Positions 23,593 to 37,500 of a stretch of DNA of 64,000 bases are shown here, in pieces. A program made the translations under genes and the position numbers. This DNA comes from Begonia masoniana (taxonomy: Eukaryota > Streptophyta > Magnoliopsida > Cucurbitales > Begoniaceae), in the NCBI GenBank assembly GCA_022432975.1, contig CM039502.1, forward strand, positions 6,190,375-6,254,374, read 5' to 3'. Within the stretch, counting starts at the first letter, position 1. The number at the start of each line of letters is the position of its first letter. The notes beneath the pieces are model-generated. The model had not been told where the DNA came from and made no database searches. It saw only the letters and a program-made list of their open reading frames with translations.

Positions 23593-26480
23593 ATGGATCC
23601 TTGCAATTATAATATTGATGATAATGATATAGAAGAAATTAGAGAATTAAATCTTATATTTTCTGTGGGACAATTATCTACACAAGCATTCACTTCACTT
23701 GGAAAAAGAAAATATAAAACTTCAAATGTATGGAAACATTTTGAATTAAAAGATGTTAAAATTACAGAAAAAATAGAAATTAGAGCCCAATGTAAATATT
23801 GTACTAAAAATTATGCTTATATTTCTACCATTGGTAGACATTTTTAAAAATGTCACTTAAATGAGAAAACACGACATTCAATACAATCTCAATTAAATAT
23901 TAGTAGAAGTGACATTTTCACATATTCACAAAATAGAATGAGAGAAAGAATAGCACAACTTGTACTACAATCCGAGTTGCTATTCCTAGTTTTAAACGTG
24001 TCCCTAGAAGTACTAAAAGAAATAATATTCTTAAAATATTTATGGATATGAAAAATGAATTAATTATATTTTTTTCAAATGCTTATTCAATGTGTATTTA
24101 CATTATTTCTGATTTATAGAGTGCATGTAAGTTTGTTGGTTATATAGTTGTAATATCTTATTTTATTGATGAATTTTGACAATTAAATAAAAAATTTTAG
24201 GATTTCATAATTATAAATATTCTCTAAAAGATTAAGATCAGTTATGCGATATCATACAAAGTGGTTCGTGTGACACCGATAATTAATGCAATGATGGACA
24301 ATATAAATATGCGAAAATAAATGATACAGGAGGTTGGTAACGCAGTTCGGTGGGGCCACGCCTAGATATAAAAACATTTCTTTGAGTTCACAAAGTTACA
24401 AGACAATCGGACTTATACAAATAAAGACTCCATCTTATCTTTGTCGCCGCCTCTAGCTAACTTTCCCAAAGAAACTGTTTTTACAAGCTCCCTTCGACTT
24501 TAGATCAATCTCTCCCGAGATCTAGAAACCAACAAGATCCCTTGTAGTAGATGACTCCTCCCGGAATCCGTGTTATGGCAAGATCCTCTCGCCCACGATC
24601 AAATTGACAAGCTCCTCTTGTCTAAAAACAGAACTCCTCCTGAATTCAGATGCAGCCTCCTCCCGAGACTGAGCTTCAATGAAGAACAAGAAAGATTGCC
24701 TCCTGCAACACCGTCTGGAACACCAGTGTGTTGCCTTCGTACGTAATAACTCAACACACTCAATAAATCGATGAAATCCATAGCATAAGAAGAGTGTGTA
24801 AAATAATCATAAACTCATACGCAGAAACGTAGGGAGTGAAAGAAAAGCAACGGCTCGTAAAGTGAAGAAAACTTCTCTCGTGAAAATCAAAAATCCGTCT
24901 GCTGAAGAACAATCACCGACGACTCACAGTAAGCGTGAATGAAAGGATTAACAATTGCTGAACACACGCAATCGTCGGTATAGAATAAAATCGCCCCAAA
25001 GAATAAAGACTTTTAGCTCTCAAGAATAATAGCTTCAGCAACCTTCAACTGTGTAGAGAGAATGCATAATATACTGTGCGTCAAATATTCTCTCTAAACA
25101 GATCGCATAGAATAAGAGAAATCGAATCCCATGAAAATCGGATCTGTGACATCCGGTGCGACATTTATGGAAAGTCCATGCAAACAAATTTGAAACGAAT
25201 CCCAAAATATTAGGAACGAATCCTACCAATGTTGTGATCTCGTATTAAGCTTAACAGCACCACAATATTCAGATCGGCTTCCAAAATATTATTTCCATCT
25301 TAAAATCAACTTTCTAAATACTTAGGAATAAATCTCTTTGTTGTTGTGATCTTGAATCTCGCTGTAATTCAGCTCAACAAAATTATAATCTTCAAATTAC
25401 AAATCAAATCAGAAAATGAATGCCGCAAAGAATAAGGAAACCAAATCTCAACAATATCAGTTGTGTGACACCACGTGCGACACTTTAGGAAAGTATCTCT
25501 AACAAATTGGATATGCATCCAAAAAATTAGGAAAACATCTCATTATTCATGTGATCTTGAAGCCTAACAGATTTCACCAAATCTCCATCAAATGGGCTTA
25601 CCAAAAAACAAGTGCCTTTAGATTTTTCAACAGCTTTCATAATATTCTCGTTTGCTTATTTTCTCTTCCACAGAATCTTCATGATCTTCAATATGCATCC
25701 ATCCAATAATCTGAATATAATTTTTCTTGATTGCCAAGAAACAAACTACCACTTTGGAAAATAGTGGAATAAGATATTATCTCTATAAATATAATTTGCC
25801 AAAAAATCAATGCCAACATATTTACAATATATTTGCATTTACATTCTCATTCTAACAACACAATTTATATATTAATTATGACAATATTGCAAGAATATTC
25901 TATTAAAATAAAATTTTTAGCATAATTCTTGATAATGGTAGTGCTAAAGATATTTGTTATTTCTCAATTTAATGATTATTTACAATTAGATGTTACTCGT
26001 GGTTCTTTTTTTCACATGAGATGTGTGTGTCATATTTTAAATTTGATTGTAAAAGATAATATGTTATATTTCACCACATATTGAATTAATTAAGTCCGTA
26101 ATTTTTTATATTATTTAATCTAATTCGAGACAACAATAATATAAAGATTTTTATAGAGCTGTCCAACTTGAACCAAGAAAATTAAAAACCGACGTAGATA
26201 ATTGGTGGAATTCAACTTATTTAATGTTGCAAAATGCTAGGCCATATTGACAAGTTATTTGTGTTTTTATTAATGATAAGACGCAGAGTATTACCTTTAA
26301 CAAATCTAGTTGTGATATTGTTAATATCTTTTTTGATTTTTTAAAACTTTTTTATGATACTACAAATCAATGTTCTAGAATATATTATCTCACTTCTAAT
26401 ATTATTCTTCTTATTTTTGTAGATTTAATATGTAATATTACAAAATATCGATTGATCGATGAATTTAATAAGGTAATTAT
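23593..26480 (+). pseudogene. hAT transposase remnant with BED zinc finger
   Basis: ATG at 23593 opens an 84-aa frame containing a BED-type finger (VWKHFEL, CKYCTKNYAY, GRHF). Beyond the TAA at 23845-23847 the homology continues in broken frames: FMDMKNELIIFFSNAYSMC near 24040, and after a 1.6-kb insertion, QYCKNIL and NDYLQLDVTRGSFFHMRC near 25870-26020. The last parts are recognisable to about 26450. A relative lies inverted at 58950-59640. hAT transposases cut and paste DNA through an RNase H-like core; this copy has many stops and cannot be active. Confidence 0.75.
24225..25860 (-). mobile_element. Insertion inside the hAT remnant, probably a Copia-like solo LTR
   Basis: Sequence alien to the hAT copy separates parts that are contiguous in the copy at 58950-59640. 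On the minus strand the right edge begins TGTTAGAATGAGAATG, an LTR-like start. The body contains non-coding sequence with CAGTTCGGTGGGGCCACG near 24341. I could not identify a matching CA end or target duplication at the left, so the boundary is approximate. Confidence 0.4.
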
Positions 26481-26629
26481 CGATTTGAACCTTGTACTAT
26501 ATATATTTTTTCAATTTGCCCTCAGTACTAAAAAAATCGGCAAACCGAACCTTATATTTTGATTCTGTTATCAGTTTTGACCTTCTATCAACAATTTCAT
26601 TAAACTCTCATTTAAAAAATTACCAAACG

Positions 26630-27907
26630 TGTAGGATCGGTATTGTCTAAGAGGGGGGTGAATTAGACCTTTTAAATTTTAATTACTAGTCAACTTAATT
26701 TCTCTCCTAGATTAAACTTATAGATTTATCACAAGTGATCAGATAATGTAAAGAGAGAGAGAGAGAGAAATTCGACACCAGTATTTTTACGTGGTTCGGC
26801 CAAACTGCCTACGTCCACGCTCCAAGGCTCCCCCTTGAAGATTCCTTACTTCTCCTCAACGAGAAATCCTGATCGAGCTTTCGGGTGTCGATCCACAACC
26901 TTACACAATCCTGGATTGAACTTTACGGGCGTCAATCCACTGCCTTACAAGTTTTTCAGATTTGAATGAAGATTACAATAATCTACAAGCTCTCAAAACA
27001 GAATCTCAAGTTTTGAATAGAGAGATGTAGAAAACTGATACAGAGTATAATTAATTGCAAGTTAGGGCTCAATAGAAAATTCGCAAAAGTTGTTCCTTTG
27101 TGCTCTAAGCTCGGCTTTTATACTCTGTCCATTTTCTGCTTGACTTCAATGCTTCTAAACCAATAATAGAAACTTTGTTACCGTTGGGAAGCATCCGTAC
27201 AAGTTCAGGTAGCCGTTGCCGTTTGTAGTTGCAAATCGTCGTCGCCATTAATGTTCTGGAGTTATGGCTGAAAACGACGTCACTGTAGCTTCGCGGCTAA
27301 TTTGAATTCTGGCGGAAGACAAAGCTGATTTAGTCTTGAACCGCCACCGGATGATGCAAACTAAAGAATCTTGAATCGGCATCGGATGATGAAGCTTTAA
27401 ACGCATGAACCGGCATCGGATGATGAAGCTTTAAACGTCTTCCGCCTTTGTCGTTTAGTGACCGGAAGAAGATTTTGTTGAAGTCTTCCGCCTTTGTCGT
27501 TTAGTGACCGGAAGAGGAATTCGTTGAAGTCTTCCGCCTTTGTCGTTTAGTGACCGGAAGAGGAATTCGTTGAAGTCATCCGCCTTGTCGTTTAGCGAGC
27601 GGTGGAGTACTTCGGTTTTGCTCATCCGCCTTGTCGTTTAGTGACCGGTGGACTGAGTCTTGTAAACGATTCTGCTCTTGTCGTTTTATGACCGGTGGAC
27701 TTAGTTATTTTGTTTGGCACATTTCAGCCCTGTGCACTTAATCACATACATTAGATACTAAAATACCCTTTTTAAGGGTATCTCCATCAGATTTAACTCA
27801 AATGCATTTCATTATTTTCAATTAATAAACATAATCAAATTACAATATTAAACAGACAAATACATCATCAAAAACAAATTAGACTTAAAACACCATTTAA
27901 GTCAACA
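26630..27907 (+). mobile_element. Solo LTR (Copia-like), TSD AAACG
   Basis: It starts TGTAGGATCGGTATTGTC and ends AAGTCAACA, flanked by AAACG at 26625-26629 and 27908-27912. The opening phrase TAAGAGGGGGGTGAATTAG and the later ACGTGGTTCGGCC are common in plant Copia LTRs. At 1,278 bp with no coding region it is a solo LTR. A (GA)n lies at 26755-26770. Confidence 0.8.
27428..27710. repeat. Internal tandem repeat of the solo LTR
   Basis: Five or six units of 45-58 bp contain CCGCCTTTGTCGTTTAGTGA followed by CCGG(A/T)(A/G)G. The complement CGGTCACTAAACGACAAA is close to CGGTCACTAAGCGACAAA at 4287-4304 in the nested gypsy-type LTR. Confidence 0.85.
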
Positions 27908-28148
27908 AAACGATCTTGGATTCAATTAAAATTTTTACCACGTGTTTACTACTTAATAAGAAGATAATCTGGAAATTTGCGTGATTGTTTAACACATGTA
28001 CGATTTATTGTAATTTTATTTTAGTATTTTATAAAAATATTATAAATCATACAAATTTTAGAAAATTACGAAAATTTTTCTATTATCTACCCATGATAGG
28101 TTGAACATGTGAAATTTTTTTTTAAATAAATCAAATATCGTTTGGTAG

Positions 28149-29750
28149 TTTTTTTAAAAATTAATTTATAAAGTAAAGAAGAATCTAAGATTAATTTAAA
28201 AGAATATCAAACGATAATTTAATGGTGATTATGAAATAAAATGACTAACGACAGGTTATAGATTTAGGACAATTATTAAGCGGGACACTTGGAATTTTAT
28301 AATGTTGCCACTTATCCCTAAAGGTGAGAGGGATATAAATACCCATATTTTGCTAGGTAAAGAAAGTGAGTTTTTGTTGGAGAACCTTGAAATTTTGAAG
28401 ACTAACTCCAACGATTTGAATGTAAGATCAAGTTTTAGGGAATTTGAATGCTAGACATTGCTCCAAGGTCAATTTTAAGGAATGAAATTCAAAAATATCA
28501 GTATAAGAGAACTCCAAACATGATGAAAGTTCGGGGAACAATAGAAAGCAAATGTTTTGACAGTTTGTCAAGAACTATATTCAACCTTGGTGGGAATTCA
28601 AATCGTTTTACTTGAAAGATCGATGGTATGGACGATATAGGTTAAATGAAATATTAGTCATCTCATTTTGACTATTTTCCAAACATGAAATGGTGAAGAG
28701 CAAAATCCGCCGTCAAATTTGGTGTTTTTCTTTTTATAATGAAATGTTGTACTTACGCTTTAATTTTACACTCAAATTTTATATTTTTCACGTAATATTT
28801 ATATGTCATTTATTCATTAATAAAAATAATATATTATTTTAACTATTAATAATATATTATAATTGTTCTATCAATGACTAAATGTCACGTTAAAGTGTAA
28901 GATTAAATTGTACACCTGTTACACTTTAATTTAGAAACGCTCTTTAAATTTACCAAGATTTGTCCAGAGACTTACTCTTCTTATTGGCCACAATAAAAAG
29001 TCATATGTTTTCTTAAATTATGGTAAACATATTCTTCACAAAATCATAAGAATTTAAATTTAATCAATCAAAAATAGAAAATTTGTTAACCTAAGGAAAC
29101 TAAATTTGAGCAATTAAATTTGAAACTAATTCCCCATTTTTGTTAGAGAAATAGATAAATATTTCAAATAGGGAAAAAGCAAAAAGCTCGATTACATTGA
29201 CGTCGAATCTCACTGAATTGATGGAAACGAACCGAAACATAAAGTCAATATTTGCTCCAAATTTAACTCAAATCGAGTCCAAACTTGACCTTAATTCAGC
29301 TTAAACTCAACTTTCAACAATGATTCAGTCTAAATTTAACAAAATTAAGCCAAAACCTAACCATAAACTGTTTTTCAATAAAAATAAAATTTATTTTAAA
29401 CCAAACCGGAACATAATCCAATATCGTGATTCAGTATGGTTCTATGGTTCCGCCTATCACCCAGGTTTCGGTTTAAATTTCATATTCTTGAATAGTAAGT
29501 GGTTGGTTCAGTTTGATTGGAGTTAAAACCAGACTCAATCGAGCTCTGTCCACCCCTAATGAGTTAAGTGAGGCCCAATTGCTAAAATCTCTTCTAATGT
29601 GTAGTTAGAAAAACGAAGGCTTTCATAAATGGAGATTGGAGGGTCCTGTCCACCCATCCACGTCCGAAACCTAAACCCTGGACGAAGAGAGAGACAGAGT
29701 TAGATGAGAAGAAAGCGAAGGAGATAAAAGGGGAACGCAAGAGAGTTGAT
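28149..29750. other. Intergenic with one candidate MITE
   Basis: 28735-28920 has loosely complementary ends (TTGTACTTACGCTTTAATTT and GTGTAAGATTAAATTGTAC) with an AT-rich centre and may be a MITE. No gene is seen. A 68-codon frame at 29320-29526 has no domain. Confidence 0.4.
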
Positions 29751-29758
29751 GATCATCA

Positions 29759-31166
29759 ATGGCGGTGCTAGCCAATGTTGTGTTTCCTTCATTTCCCAGG
29801 TTTCACCCGGTACAATTTCACAATCTCCCCCATTTTTTTCTCATTTTCGTTTCGTCCGCGAATGATTTCATGCTGAGATAGTGCAGTCGAGTTGGCTATA
29901 AGAGCAACCTTCGAATTTGATGTAGGATAACTCTTAAGCTATTTGAATCTTTGACTTCCATTGATGATGAAAAAGAAAACGACATCTACTGCAATTATCT
30001 CTTCTGCTATCATCTAATTGCTTGAGGGACAGCTGAATCGGTAACCATTTGTAGCTCATGGATAAATTCAGAATGACGTGAGATTAGTTAAGGACCAGGT
30101 CGTCCAAACACCCACATTTATTGATACATAACATCCTGGAAATCATTTCTATTTTCAGTTGCTATCACGTTGTAGTGGGAAACTTCCATTTTCAAAGATG
30201 AATATGAATTTCAAATTAAAAAGGTCATCTTGAAGATTGTTCTTTAATTTGAATTATGAGTGCGTCATATCATTTATTAAAAGAATGGTTTATGTTGCGA
30301 ACAAAATGTTAGTTTCTGTTAGGATTTGGTTTTACTTTACCCTCTGAAAAAACATATTCACTTTTGTTTTACTATGATTGCAAACCCTTTTTATGTGAAT
30401 AATAGTCTTGGAAAAATATGGGGCTAAACTTATGTTTTTCTCTCTTTGTACAGATTAATTTGTCTGAGAACCAATCATGTCGTTGTATCAACAAAGGATC
30501 CTTACAGATTAGTACCGCCCAAAAAACACGGCCAAACTGCTCGACGAGAGCTTCAATGGCAGAATTAGGGTATCCAAATAATATGAAGATACAAATGGGT
30601 ATTGCAAGGGAGAAGCTCTGCGAGGTAGTGCCAGAATCTGCCAAAGATTTTCCATGGAAGGAAGCAGGAACGTTGTTAGTGGAGAAACTTCTTCTTCTTG
30701 GGAAGAAAACACTAAAGGGGTTGCTCATTCTGTTCTTCATATCCAGCTTTGTATCAGATGTCATATTTTCCATATCCAGAAACAGAGAACTGATGATTCC
30801 GATCGGTCTCTTTGTTGGCTCCCTAGTTTACGACTTCCTTAACGAGACGGCTGAAGAAATTCTTCCCGGATCAGAGGTGTGTATAATTTTTTTCACGCCG
30901 ATTGAATTTTTTCTTTTCTTTTCTTTTTTCCAGCCTCTAACTGCATACTTGACGCCTAGCAGACAAATGGATTTAAGAAGCAGCTAATTGGCATTAGTTG
31001 CTTCTTCGTCCTAGTGAAGCTACTTTCTTCCTATTTTTCGGTTTCAGCTCGGGTGTTACTTTTACAAACTGCAAATGGGGGGTTGATGCAAGCTTTATGG
31101 CTATGGAGACCCTTTAGAGAGGACAAAGTAGAGAAGGAGAAAGAGAAATTAGAGCATGTTGCATGA
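29759..31166 (+). CDS. Predicted plastid-targeted small membrane protein, unknown family
   Basis: Three exons, 29759-29809, 30454-30876 and 30963-31166, all phase 0, give 225 aa. The start MAVLANVVFPSFPRF and the Ser/Arg/Asn-rich segment ending STRASMAELG look like a chloroplast transit peptide. Three hydrophobic stretches follow: LLILFFISSFVSDVIFS, IPIGLFVGSLVYDFL and LIGISCFFVLVKLLSSYFS. The tail is basic/acidic (FREDKVEKEKEKLEHVA). I do not recognise the family. The exon 1 donor was chosen as CCG/GTACAA because it alone keeps the exon 2 frame. The exon 3 acceptor is a TAGCAG pair; an upstream acceptor at 30933 next to a stronger pyrimidine tract would give a stop after 17 codons. Confidence 0.65.
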
Positions 31167-31526
31167 ATCCAAAGCATTTGTATTTGATTATGCATTGCAA
31201 ATTTTGATCTAATCTTTGTTGTCTATCTCTCTATAACACATCGAAACCGAACTTAAAGATCTAGAAAATTCTTTGGACTATATCTTTATCTGCCTCGATC
31301 ACTCTATGTATGGTTCGTATAATTCACACTTCTAACTTAAACATCTCCTATTGGACCAATCAATTTGAGCCCAATATATACAAGAAGAAAAAGGAGATTA
31401 CTTTGGGCTACATTCGGCTTTGTCCGCCCTTTCCAAGCTAGCACTCCAAGATCCCTTTCTTACCTGGCTGGATTCAGGTTCTGAAAGTCGATGGCAAAAG
31501 CGACGGGTTAACGTTGTGTTCTTTTA

Positions 31527-34500
31527 TCAAAGGTTAGGCGTAATCTTAATTGGATTACTCGAACCTGTGTTTAGATTTTCTGGATCGATGTTGTTACTCC
31601 CATCCTCCGTGGGAGTTATGCATCCTGATCTACACAAGTGAGGTGCTAACGTGAATTGACAATAGGCTGACTGCAGCTGTTGATAAATCTCCTCCATTTT
31701 CCCACTTTGCTCATCTTTCTGATCCATATCAATGAGAACCTGAAAATGATGCGTCCTCAGATGTTTGAGAGAGAGAGAGAGAGAGAGAGAGAGCCCATTC
31801 ATTACCTCTGCAGAAATGTTTTTGAAAATAGGGAGAAATCGTTGGCGACAATACCCATGAAATAGAAGAGTACCAATAAACAGTGGAATGGTGAAACCTG
31901 ATGCAACTGGGGATCGTTTTATGCCGAAGACACCCAGAGCAATAATTTGAGTCAATGACAAAGAAAAAATGTATGTGTTGTGAGCTATAGGCCAGAACTG
32001 TCCTCCGCTGTCATATTTCGGGACATACACATTGAGAATCTGAAAATACAAGAGAAGATGACACAAATAAAAAGGCATGAAAGAGAGAAAAACTTGCCAC
32101 GTGTATAATAAGCTCAATTAGAAACTCCAAATTAGGCGAAGAAACAGATAATTAACATGAAAAATAATGAAACAATAGTTGGCAGGGCTATTAAAACAAC
32201 ATAAATCAAGTGCTCACTGCTACTGCCGCTCCTAATCCACTAATAAATACGTGTATAGATTAATAAAATCAAGATATGAAATCCCTGGCTATTCCCAAAG
32301 AAGAATTGTTCTCTTACAAGAATGTCGCTCAAAGATTTTTTTTTTTTTTGGATAAACAGATTATAAACATGAAGGGAAAAACTTTGTAAGAACAAGTAGT
32401 TACCTGGTTTCTGTACACAAGATAGGCGAGACAAAAGTAGAGTAACAACAAAGGCAATATCAAAGGCGCCAAAATGGAACAAGTGAACCCCAGGAACCCA
32501 AACAATAGAAGTCTTGGAACTTCTGTATGGTATGGAAATGATAAAGTTCCACTGCAAGAATCATCCTTCATTCTAAAGATCCATTTTTTTATAAAATTGC
32601 ATATAAGAGGAAAAAGTTGCATGATTTCACAGGCTATACTTGCCCACCCAGATGATAGAACGTAAGTCATGAAGAAGCTAGCCTACAAGAGTTTGGAAAC
32701 AAAACACTAAGTTTAGACTTATTACCAAAGAGTTCCAACCCTGATCGACAATGAAAGAACTAGATATAACGTACACTTGGGCTTGAACGACTCGAGCATC
32801 TAACAGTCTTACTTAGATTTTTCATTTCATTTTATAGAAATAACCTTATTGATAACACAATCAACAAGTTACCTGTGTAGGCACTGCTTTGGCAAGTTGG
32901 GCAGGAATGTCTTTGACACTAGAGAAAACACTCAATTGGCGAATAATAGACCCCGTGAATATATTCACAAAAAATACGTTCCAAATCGTGAAACACAATA
33001 CTTTGTAGCATGCACTTTTTTTCCTCCCACTGCGAGATATAGAGCCCTCTACCGCTGAAAATAGCATCATCATCGGTGGAACCAAATACAGGAATAGAAT
33101 CAAAATGACACTTGGTAAATAACCTGTCACGATCTGGTTCATGAATTTCCTGTATAGAGCCACAGAATAGTTCATAAGACAACTTTTGCCAATCAATATG
33201 TCTTCATATTACATATAACTGTTCAAAGATTCTCACTTCTTTAAAATTTCTCTCAGAAAGGGGAGTGCCTGTTGAAGCTGATCTAGTTGAGTCAAGCTTT
33301 GGACAAAGGTGACAGGAATGAGAAACACGATCATAAAGGCAATAGAAGCTAAAAGAATCCCTATTTTACGAATCCAAAGTTGTCTATATGGTACACAAAG
33401 GCTTGACCAATAGACATCGTGTGGCTCAGGAGCTAAGTCAGTCACCCATGACATAGGATTTGATGATTGAAGAACATTGGAAGCGATGATGGCAGCATAT
33501 CGAGTCTTGAAGAAAACAAAAGCAGATGCACACTCCTGCAGACCATGTCACAATATTCTAAGAACTAGATAAAATGACATTAATAGAGAAGTAAAGTCAA
33601 ACATGGAAGTGAATATAAACATCAAGAAACTTTTCTCTTACTAAAAAATTAGTAATATCAGCAAGGACAGAGCGATTCAACCACCAAGATGCTACCTTTT
33701 TTCTTGTTTCCAAGTCGAGATTAGCGGAGTCAAGCCTTCCCTTGACACTCTCTGCCTCATTAGATAGGATTTGAAATGAAGTTGTAGGCCCACCACAAAA
33801 ACCACACAAACTGGTCTTACAACTAGACCCAGCAGAACTGTCCATGACCATCTTATACATCTTCTCTGCATCAGTCTGAAAATTAAAGTTAATCATGGAC
33901 TTTAGAAAATGCTGGAGAAAAGAAGGCATGTTATATTTTGAATTTCATGACAAAATTATACACCAAAGCGTTCAAGTTTGTTTAATAAATCTCTTCAGAA
34001 TTCAAAAAGTCCTAAGAGCTAACAATTCAACCAAATTATGAAGAGTATACCTGCATCCTCTGAAATTTGAAAACCAAATCTTAAAAATAATTTAGAATTA
34101 TAGACTATTCTTATACTTATCAACAAAATGAACAATGACAACTTCGGGAGATGTAGATATAATGACCATAAAACATATCGACAAAATGTTAAATGTCTTC
34201 AGATAAGTAACTTCAGAAAAGACAAGGTGAATCTCCCTAAACAAAGTTCCAGCATGTCTCAGAGCTGAACCCTGCAATAATTAATTCCAAAACTAAAATT
34301 GAAAGTTCATGTTCACAAATTATTTTAATCTATTCAGATTCGCACCATCAGTTTCTGAACTGTGCCAGACCGATATACCATTTGATGGGATAAATAGCTC
34401 GATGCATGATATTTTGTGAAGAATTGTTTTACTAAATCACTGTAGGTTTCTTTTGCAGACCAGGGAATGGCCCGAACAAGCACTGTAAATAAACTTGGGT

Positions 34501-37500
34501 TCAAAGGACATCCAGCAATATGAGCGAGTCTCATTTTTGTGATACTTTTAGACTCCTGCAGGATCATTAGTAATTGTAAGCGATATTCAGAATGAATAGA
34601 AAATTTTACTCAAGACAAAAAATAATAATCTAAAAAAACAATACAAAGCACCATTCCTTACAAAGTAAAGGAGAATGCAAGCTGAGAAGGATATAATATA
34701 CAATGCAAGACAATGAGCCCAAAGCCTGAGAGAGAAGAGAGAATTATGAATGACAATCGCTTTAAAAGTAAACTAGAATCAGAATGGAGCAATAAATTTA
34801 ACAAAACAAAGAACTTAAATGAAATGATTAAGACTCAGTCTCTGTTCGAGGACTATAAATATACGCCTATGTTGAAAGTGTAAAAAGAATGACCGCATTT
34901 CCATTACACAAATTGACTCCACACCATAAGATTCCAAAACTTTGTACATAATAAAAAAAAAATATTTATTACATTCTTAACAACTTATACAGATCATACC
35001 ATTTTGAATTTTCTTTAACATTTACAATGGTAAAGACGTCCAAGGACTCTGAAGGTATCTGCTTGTGAGTCATCTCTTGCCCATAATAATTCACTGGAAG
35101 CACCAAAAAGGTGCAAATGACAGCAGAAATAGAGAATATCCGCATACTGTAAGGGGAAAAAACATGAGTCAGTTTGAAGTGACATAATGCCTGGAAAACC
35201 CAAAATTACAGATTCCTCTATAGTACTCCTGATACAAGCTGAAGCTAATAACCTCCTGACCTGAACTTTACTCTCTAGCAGAAAAATAATGTAATAGTGA
35301 TAATAAGATGACCCTTCCTCACTCCCCCATGCCCCCTATACTCCTCACTTTTGCTCCACTTCGCATGACTAACTTGCCACCTCAGCAATTACATTACCCA
35401 AAACTGTCTTCCAAGCTAATTGGATGAACTCCTACCGTATGTTTTCCCAAACCTCCTCCCTCAGTCTTCCTGAAAACCAGATTGCTCCCCCTTTCGAAAC
35501 CGACCTTGTTCTCAAGGTCAGAACTGACTCTACATTTACTCCTTGAGTTCTTAAGTAGCTTTCTCAATGGGTATATGATAGGTATCCAAACACAAATTAC
35601 ATTCTTTTCCAGAGAATTTCCATACCAGCATAATTTTTTATGCAAGAAAACACTCTTGCCTACCCCTATCCTATATGTAATCCTCCCGTCAGCCAATAAC
35701 CTTCCAAATACAACTGTCAATTCATCTATACACTAACAAAAATTCACTAGTGCATTGCCACACTGGTAATTAAAAGACAGTCTGGCGCTTATTTCCAACC
35801 CTGCATACGAACAAACTGTATTTTGTACAGATTGTCAGCGTTGTGGCACTGTGAGGACAGCACCGGTGCTGGCACTGCGATGCTAGTGATGGAGTTGTGC
35901 CAGCACCAACTTCTAAAGGTCGTGGTGCCATCCTTTGTTGTAATAATCTGAATATTTACATCTGATATATAAACCCAATAAGTGAATAAAATGAGATTTA
36001 TTTAAAATTAAGTAGAATTTTTCTAATTTAATTAGCTTAAATCCCAAATTGGGTTAGAATTACATCAAATAATTATTGGACACTGTATGCATTAGATGAG
36101 ATAAAGTATGAAATGAAATGACCAATGTCTAGTTTGTTCTTCGATCCGGAAAAAATGACGTTTCTCAAGGGGAGGTAGGCTCACCTTAATCCAGGCTGTC
36201 TTTGATAGTATCCCAACTTACTATTCATCTCTTTTTAAGCTTCCTTGCAAGATAGCCCACGTATTGGATAAATTGAACAGAATTTTTTTTTTTGGAAGGT
36301 AATGATATTGACACTAAACCTCATCTTATTCGCTAGAAATCTAAGATCAATCCAAAATCTCGTGAAGGTAGTGTCATTCAATCCAAAATCTCGTGAACGT
36401 AGTGTCATTGGCAATTTTGAAGTCAGAAATAAGGCGTTCTTAAGGAAATGGCTTTGGGGATTTCCTATGGAAAGTGATTCTCTTTGACACACATTGATCA
36501 AAAGCAAATATGATGTTCAAACTTTTGGTTAGACAATAAATCCAGTTAATTGTGCCTCTTTTCGCAATCCTTGAAAACATATTTCTCTTTGTTTTGCATC
36601 TTTTCAGAATTGCATTGAATTTAAAATGAGTGATAGAGCTTTGATCCGCTTTTGGGAGGAGATGAATAGAGGATGAGCCCTTATGCGTAAGATTTCCTAA
36701 CATTTATCATCTATCTCCCGAAAAAATCAATCTGTTGCCTCCCTCTATAGTGCGAACGAAAGACACAACAGCTCTTGGGTACACCTTTCGAAGAGATACG
36801 ACCAGCTAAGAGTTATGCAATATGACCATTCTCCAAACAATTATCAGTTTTTTCTCCCCAAGAGAGAATATTCCTAATTCTTGAAGATGGACTTTGGAGC
36901 CCTCTGCTAGTTTCTCATCTCGATCTTTTTTTTTCTCAGTTGACTTCTGTTTCATATAGCAACTTTCTTTTTTATAAATTTCTTTAGACGAAAGGAGTCC
37001 TCTCTAAAATTCAAGTTTTTACATGGATTTTATTGAAAGGAAAGTTGTATACAAGTGATCAAATTTAAAAGAAGAATCCATCTAGAGTCTTATGTGCTCA
37101 TTGTTGTCATTTTCGTAAGACCAAGAGTGAAACTATCAACCACATTATGATCGAATGTGAAGTGGCTAGACAATTGTGGGTACAGTTTTTTTCGTCTTTC
37201 AACCGATCGATGAGAATTCACTTTGACATTGGGAGCATAATCAATGATATTTCTATCATAAACAAAAAGTATAAGAAGAGAAATTTAATTTTGAGACTCG
37301 ATATTTTAGCTATCTGTTGGTTATTTGGATCCATCACAATGCGATCATATTTGAAAATAAATTTCTAAAAACTGATTTATGGGATAATGGTAATTTTTTT
37401 ATTGTCAAATGAAATTATAACTTTAAGTATTTTATGAGTAATCTATTTAGTGTAATTCTCTATAATTGGAAAGAAATTATTTTTCGGTAATTTCTTAAAT

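Larger units (their letters stand above)
26618..28148. mobile_element. Fold-back element FB, copy C, split by a solo LTR
   Basis: Once the LTR at 26630-27907 and one target duplication are removed, the flanks join into CCAAACG-ATCTTGGATTC...TTTTTACCACGTG. The far side ends TCAAATATCGTTTGG. This matches the inverted-arm elements at 42004-42264 and 42866-43122 (ACCACATATTCAGCATATC arms). Non-coding. Confidence 0.6.
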
